Assembly (NCBI RefSeq): GCF_018588585.1
Contig: NZ_JAEUFG010000013.1
Span: 78,422 to 142,421, forward strand
Source: Bacillus sp. SM2101
Lineage (GTDB): Bacteria; Bacillota; Bacilli; Bacillales; SM2101
Length of the DNA: 64,000 nucleotides
Reading direction: 5' to 3'
Position numbers and translations under genes: made by a program. Positions 60,405 to 64,000 of this stretch are shown here, in pieces; position 1 is the stretch's first letter; every line of letters begins with the position of its first letter. The notes beneath the pieces are model-generated. The model was not told the origin of the DNA. It did no database searches and was given only the letters and a program-made list of their open reading frames with translations.

Positions 60405-61091
60405 TTACTCAATCTTCATTTTTTTGATGAGATTTATGATTTTTTCATCGTTACCTGTGTCAACGGACACAAGTTTTGTATTTTTAATAATATCTGTGTA
60501 GAATTTTTCACCAGCAGGATAAATACCATCCCAACGCAAAGGAATATTGTAGACATTTATAGTGCCATCCCCATTACCACTATATGTTACTGAACCATCC
60601 ACTAATCGAGAACCCGCTAACTGAATAACATCTTCCGGATAGTTAGCACTAGTGTCATCATTAAGATTAAGTGGTGTTCCAGCTAAAATACGACGAACGT
60701 ATAATCCATCTATCTCTTGATTTGGCCCAAGTTGCAACCAAATTCTAGCATATTCAATTTCTGCATAAGAATATTTAGACAATGGATTATCTGCTTCGCT
60801 TTCAAACGAATTATTTACACCTTCCATTTTTACTTCTTCTGAAAAGGTTTCATTATAGTTTTCCGTTTTCGTTTCCTCTGTTTCTGTTGTGGACTCCGAC
60901 TCAACTTCATTATTATCTATCTGGCTACTTTCTTCTGTAACGTCGAGTTTTTTTTCTGATTGGGTAGTAGACACATTATCTGAAGCACTTATAAATGATG
61001 CTTTGTTTGTACCGCTATTACAGCCAGCGAGCAATAGAATAAGTAATAATAGGGTAACATTACAAAACAACCCCTTTGATAGTTTCTTCAT
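60405..61091 (-). CDS. Lipoprotein, unknown
   Basis: A 228-aa protein with a lipoprotein signal (LLLLILLLAGCNSG, lipidated Cys near residue 24), a ~75-residue acidic Ser/Thr/Glu-rich linker, and a C-terminal domain (YSYAEIEYARIWLQLGPNQE, YVRRILAGTPLN, YPEDVIQLAGSRL, VTYSGNGDGTINVYNIPLRW). It resembles uncharacterised Bacillus surface lipoproteins. The domain's role is unknown to me. Confidence 0.75.
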   Translation of the reverse strand: MKKLSKGLFCNVTLLLLILLLAGCNSGTNKASFISASDNVSTTQSEKKLDVTEESSQIDNNEVESESTTETEETKTENYNETFSEEVKMEGVNNSFESEADNPLSKYSYAEIEYARIWLQLGPNQEIDGLYVRRILAGTPLNLNDDTSANYPEDVIQLAGSRLVDGSVTYSGNGDGTINVYNIPLRWDGIYPAGEKFYTDIIKNTKLVSVDTGNDEKIINLIKKMKIE

Positions 61092-61186
61092 TTAATCATT
61101 CATTCCCCCTTCCATCAATCGTAATTGTGATATAGCGTAGCTTAGCTTGCTCTACTTATGCCAGTCAGCAATAATATTATATCATC

Positions 61187-61207
61187 GCGCCAGATTGTCG
61201 AAGATCG
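61187..61207. repeat. Short dispersed motif, copy 1
   Basis: GCGCCAGATTGTCGAAGATC here resembles GCGCCATATTGCTGAAGATT at 61962-61981. Both lie in gaps between genes. Too short to name. Confidence 0.3.
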
Positions 61208-61296
61208 TTACTTGTAAATGATCTAAAATTTGACCGTGTTTACCTAATACTTAATATAATAATTATTACAAAAGATCTATTCAAAAGCCCTTTAGT

Positions 61297-61836
61297 TTAG
61301 TAAAGGTATCCTAGTAAATCAATATCCCCGTCTTTCCATTGTTCAGTACCCACTTTTTTAACCATAAGTTCATGAATCCTCTCATGACCTATTCCATAAG
61401 TTGTTTGGTCCTCATCATTTATTTGTAACCATTTACACTTACATTTTACTGATTTAAATCCTGCTTTCAAATATAATTTCTTATTGTCTGCAAACAAGAG
61501 TATAAAGTCAATAGACCTACCTTCACAGAAATTATCTATTTCAGAAAGTAATGATGAGCCCAAACCCTGTAAACGAAAATTATTCGATACACATAAATCA
61601 ATTATTCCAAGTATCCTTATTCGCTTCCCGTTTAAGTTCATTACTCTATAATCTAATCCCACTTGACCAACAGGTTTATTGTTATAATCAAATGCAATAA
61701 ATCGAAAATGAGGTAACTGTTTAAAATAAATTCTATCTTGTGGATAATCTCCTGGAAAACACTCTAATAGTAACTGCTGTAACTTAGCTCTTAATTCATC
61801 ATTAATATCATATTCAAAAACTTTTTCAATTCTCAA
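61297..61836 (-). CDS. GNAT-family N-acetyltransferase
   Basis: A 179-aa GNAT protein: the acetyl-CoA loop is in LCVSNNFRLQGLGSSLLSEI (RxxGxG), preceded by VGQVGLDYRVM and followed by ILLFADNKKLYLKAGFK. The C-terminal ~40 residues extend past the core fold. It is a single-gene unit; the substrate is unknown. Confidence 0.8.
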   Translation of the reverse strand: MRIEKVFEYDINDELRAKLQQLLLECFPGDYPQDRIYFKQLPHFRFIAFDYNNKPVGQVGLDYRVMNLNGKRIRILGIIDLCVSNNFRLQGLGSSLLSEIDNFCEGRSIDFILLFADNKKLYLKAGFKSVKCKCKWLQINDEDQTTYGIGHERIHELMVKKVGTEQWKDGDIDLLGYLY

Positions 61837-62092
61837 GTCATCTTCTCCTTAACAATTAACTATTAGAATAAATAGTAGGAAATAATTTTCAGCTTTCAGT
61901 TTAAGCATATCTATACCATTATTTTCTTACATCATCATTAAAGACACTCTTTTTATGAAGCGCGCCATATTGCTGAAGATTCAAATTATAATAGCCTTAA
62001 AAGAGAATAGTAACAGTCTTCAAAAAAAGCATTCCGTTTGTTTAAGTACATTTATGCACAATACCTAAACACTAATCAGTTTTTTAGTACTT

Positions 62093-62314
62093 TTATTTAT
62101 TTCTTAACGTGTTTAAATCTGGAATACGTTTATAAATATCTGATACCTCATCTATAACCTCTAATTTGAATTTATCTCCGCCATTTCCTGTCATAGCAGT
62201 ATTGACATATCCATAGATTACTTTTAACAATGATTTAGCATCATCATCTGAAAGATTCCTAATAGCAGTTATTGTATTCTCAAACTCATTAGTATCAGTA
62301 GTTTTCTTCAACAT
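62093..62314 (-). CDS. Hypothetical 73-aa protein
   Basis: A 73-aa helical acidic protein (NEFENTITAIRNLSDDDAKS...). GGAGGG precedes the ATG. No family recognised. Confidence 0.5.
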   Translation of the reverse strand: MLKKTTDTNEFENTITAIRNLSDDDAKSLLKVIYGYVNTAMTGNGGDKFKLEVIDEVSDIYKRIPDLNTLRNK

Positions 62315-62564
62315 AATCCCTCCTAAATATTAAAAAAATCATTGGACATAGTATAAATGCAATACTCGAGAAATGTAGCATTAGATATCTTTCTTACAAA
62401 TAATAGATTGGTTTATGTCTAACCTAAGGTTTAATTGTTAAAACCTGATTGTCATTCACATCTGTAATAAAATGTTAATTAATGAATTTTGGAGTGTTTA
62501 TATAAATAGATTTCTTCTTTCTATCCATTACACCCTTCTACATAAAGTCATTATCTATAATGAA

Positions 62565-62954
62565 TTACTGATACTTTCGTGAAACTAAAAATTCTACTAA
62601 CGGTAACAAAACCATCGCTATACCCATAATCCCTAAGATAAAGAAGTTATATGTACCGTTTAAAGAATAATCCAAGAAGACAAAGATTAATATAATTACT
62701 ACTAAAATATAATAGCTAATTTTTGAACTTTGCTCGGTAATCTTTCTTCCTAATTCTTCATTCTGTAAAATCCCATCTTTTTCTTTTTCTCCTCCCCATG
62801 TAATAGCAGAAAAAAACACCATAAATAAACTACTAAACACAAAGATTTCATTAAATCCAACTTCTTTACCTGTAATGATTTTAAAGATTGTAAAACCAAG
62901 TACAGCTAAAGTTGCTAATCCGAAAATAAGTCCCCCAACTTTTCTAGTACTCAT
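62565..62954 (-). CDS. Membrane protein partner of a YozG-type repressor
   Basis: A 129-aa protein with four transmembrane helices (GLIFGLATLAVLGFTIF, IFVFSSLFMVFFSAITW, YYILVVIILIFVFLDY, FFILGIMGIAMVLLPLVEF). It lies 40 bases after the repressor gene in the same direction. Pairs of a short XRE repressor and a four-helix membrane protein are common in Bacilli; the membrane protein may hold or sense something for the repressor. Confidence 0.7.
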   Translation of the reverse strand: MSTRKVGGLIFGLATLAVLGFTIFKIITGKEVGFNEIFVFSSLFMVFFSAITWGGEKEKDGILQNEELGRKITEQSSKISYYILVVIILIFVFLDYSLNGTYNFFILGIMGIAMVLLPLVEFLVSRKYQ

Positions 62955-62994
62955 GATTTATCTTTCTTCCTCCTTTGTATAATAATTGATTACT

Positions 62995-63201
62995 CTAAAT
63001 GTCATCTCCTCTTTTAGGATTAAAAACTTCTTCCATAGGTTTATTTAGGTGGAATGCAATATCAAAAGCTAATTGAAGACTGGGGTCATATTTATTATTT
63101 TCAATTGCATTTACTGTCTGCCTACTAACATTACATAGATCGGCTAACTTACCCTGTGATAAACCTTTTTTCTCTCTGTATTGTTTAATTTTATTTTCCA
63201 A
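62995..63201 (-). CDS. YozG-type XRE transcriptional regulator
   Basis: A 68-aa protein consisting of one helix-turn-helix: [20 protein letters not shown] then [21 protein letters not shown] start it at TTG 63201 (LENKIKQ) behind GGTGGTGAC because this gives the family's usual length; the longer frame runs through the operator. It should bind the palindrome at 63221-63250 and repress its own operon. Confidence 0.85.
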   Translation of the reverse strand: MENKIKQYREKKGLSQGKLADLCNVSRQTVNAIENNKYDPSLQLAFDIAFHLNKPMEEVFNPKRGDDI

Positions 63202-63220
63202 TTTATTGTCACCACCACAA

Positions 63221-63250
63221 ACAAGGTGTAAAACATGTTTTACACCTTGT
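63221..63250. promoter_or_regulatory. Perfect 30-bp palindromic operator
   Basis: A fully symmetric 30-base palindrome centred on AAAACATGTTTT with outer arms ACAAGGTG/CACCTTGT. It lies across the expected transcription start of the XRE gene, next to its -10 box. Confidence 0.8.
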
Positions 63251-63279
63251 ATTGTATAAAAAGACCAATTAATTGTCAA
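63251..63279 (-). promoter_or_regulatory. Sigma-A promoter of the XRE operon
   Basis: On the minus strand TTGACA (63279-63274) and TACAAT (63256-63251) are 17 bases apart, an almost perfect sigma-A promoter reading into the palindrome and the XRE gene. Confidence 0.85.
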
Positions 63280-63509
63280 AGGTTTTTTACAATCATTTCT
63301 TTACCTTCAACTATTTTATTATTCATATACATACGTATATCTTTATCAACTTCCTTATTTCAGTAACTATTTTTATCATTATTATTCCACAACATCTCCC
63401 TAAAATGAAGAAAAGCACTAACCCTTGTTACAGGTTAGCGCCATATCGTATTATGAGGTCAGCCAGTAACATTTCTGGTTGACCTATTTTTAATAGGTAT
63501 TAATCTTAA

Positions 63510-63665
63510 GGTAGTCGGGGTAGAACGCTAGCGCCATTGGGACTCGATCCCGTCGGCAATACTGTTCACCTCCTACTTGTAGAAACATGTTTGAGGCTGG
63601 TTGGGGTATAGACCCCGTATAACAAGCGAAGCTATGAAACTACAAGTTATGTTAGGGGGCTACCG
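63510..63665 (+). ncRNA. Candidate bridge RNA of the IS110 element
   Basis: The leader between the left end and the transposase is GC-richer than its surroundings and foldable: GGTAG (63510) with CTACC (63660), ACTTGTAG (63575-63582) with CTACAAGT (63640-63647), GGGGT/ACCCC (63603-63616) and GGGA/TCCC (about 63540-63551). IS110-group elements encode a bridge RNA in this position that guides insertion. The two binding loops cannot be confirmed without the target site. Confidence 0.45.
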
Positions 63666-63693
63666 GCAAATATAATATAGGAAGTGATACATT

Positions 63694-64000
63694 ATGGATC
63701 CAGTCATTGGCCTGGATGTCGCTAAAGGAGAAAGCCAAGTTCAAGCGTTTTTAGAAAGGAAAAATCCATACAAAAAGAGTTTTAAGTTTCAGCATACTAG
63801 AATGGGCTTACATGATTTTCACTTGTTTTATCTAGAGGTTGAGAAAAAAGTAGGAAAACCACCTTGCGTGATATTCGAGTCAACAGGACACTATCACGAG
63901 CCTGTTTTACAGTTTTTAGAACACCATGGTGTTACCTATTATTTAATTAATCCAGTAATTTCATACGAATCTAAGAAAGTTAGTTTACGAAAAGTCAAAA
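63694..64000 (+). CDS. IS110-family transposase (N-terminal part)
   Basis: 102 codons are seen before the window ends. IGLDVAKGESQVQAFLER gives the first acidic residue of the RuvC-like DEDD site and VIFESTGHYHEP the second. YYLINPVISYESKKVSLRK follows as in IS110 transposases. Start ATG at 63694 follows AGGAAGTG. IS110 enzymes are DEDD recombinases guided by a bridge RNA. Confidence 0.9.
   Translation, partial: MDPVIGLDVAKGESQVQAFLERKNPYKKSFKFQHTRMGLHDFHLFYLEVEKKVGKPPCVIFESTGHYHEPVLQFLEHHGVTYYLINPVISYESKKVSLRKVK

Larger units (their letters stand above)
63445..64000 (+). mobile_element. IS110-family element, left end and transposase start (cut by window)
   Basis: The element's noncoding left end (~240 bases) and the first 102 codons of its transposase are inside the window. 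A GGTCAGCCAG hairpin lies at about 63457-63484. A 23-base stretch at 63445-63467 recurs at 49032. The exact outer border cannot be set without the other end. Confidence 0.75.

Noticed and set aside
61055..61080. Fourth copy of the GGTTGTTT promoter motif on the minus strand
   Set aside because: It lies within the lipoprotein signal-peptide coding region and has no CTTTA at position 27.
1..64000. CRISPR arrays, tRNA or rRNA genes, replication origin
   Set aside because: No regularly spaced direct repeats, no tRNA-like clover leaf and no rRNA stretch were noticed on reading either strand; the only tandem repeat is the LysM array.

Overview
The window comes from a low-GC Gram-positive bacterium, most likely a spore-forming member of the Bacillaceae. 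This rests on AGGAGG-type ribosome binding sites, a Bacillus-type LexA box, a YvrJ gene between SigO-like and RsoA-like sigma subunit genes, a YozG-type repressor, and very AT-rich intergenic DNA. No rRNA, tRNA or CRISPR array was seen. The species cannot be named from this sequence.

Region 1 (1-44.9 kb) is a large natural-product gene cluster that I cannot match to a known compound. It starts with a nucleotide-heptose set (sedoheptulose-7-phosphate isomerase, heptose kinase, adenylyltransferase, GT9 heptosyltransferase) and three phytanoyl-CoA-dioxygenase-type hydroxylases. A minus-strand run of 16 genes with almost no gaps follows, from 25.4 down to 6.8 kb: FAD oxidoreductase, START-PDZ fusion, ACP, AMP ligase, methyltransferase, two complementary FabZ-like dehydratases, two alpha/beta hydrolases (one without its serine), two BtrH/C39-like proteins with an M29 aminopeptidase between them, a heterodimeric ABC exporter, and three carbamoyltransferases. 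Upstream lie a strongly translated 176-aa protein of unknown function, an AraC regulator with a TIM-barrel enzyme, an operon for AcpS, glycosyltransferase, nucleotidyltransferase, HAD phosphatase, APH-like kinase and M2 peptidase, and a SigJ-like ECF sigma factor. The last operon (44.9 to 34.3 kb) carries a second AraC regulator, a TPR protein, two complete ketosynthases, a Cys-less truncated ketosynthase, ketoreductase, ACP, and three proteins resembling the enediyne-associated UnbU (RnfD-like), UnbL (DUF1702) and UnbV (FG-GAP/ASPIC). My inference is a reducing type II polyketide (polyene-like) chain, amide-linked or capped, glycosylated with a heptose-type sugar, hydroxylated, carbamoylated and exported.

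Region 2 (45-52 kb) is mixed: a short YqaJ-like nuclease missing its catalytic Glu, a truncated DUF2325 gene, a LuxR-type regulator without a phosphorylatable Asp, a membrane protein, a repeat protein, a secreted cohesin-dockerin protein, and remnants including a solo IS110-type end.

Region 3 (52-61 kb) holds two paralogous split sigma factor systems (SigO-like plus RsoA-like). The first lies behind a LexA box. A bipartite motif, GGTTGYTT with CTTTA at an identical offset, precedes three transcription units: an unknown 209-aa protein, the second sigO-yvrJ-rsoA operon, and a five-LysM GH19 cell-wall hydrolase. Together these look like a DNA-damage-linked sigma regulon for a secreted or lytic function. 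Degraded IS200/IS605 and HU remnants lie between them.

Region 4 (60-64 kb) has a lipoprotein, a GNAT acetyltransferase, a YozG-type repressor with a perfect 30-bp palindromic operator and its membrane partner, and the left end of an IS110 element (transposase cut by the window edge) whose noncoding leader could encode a bridge RNA.
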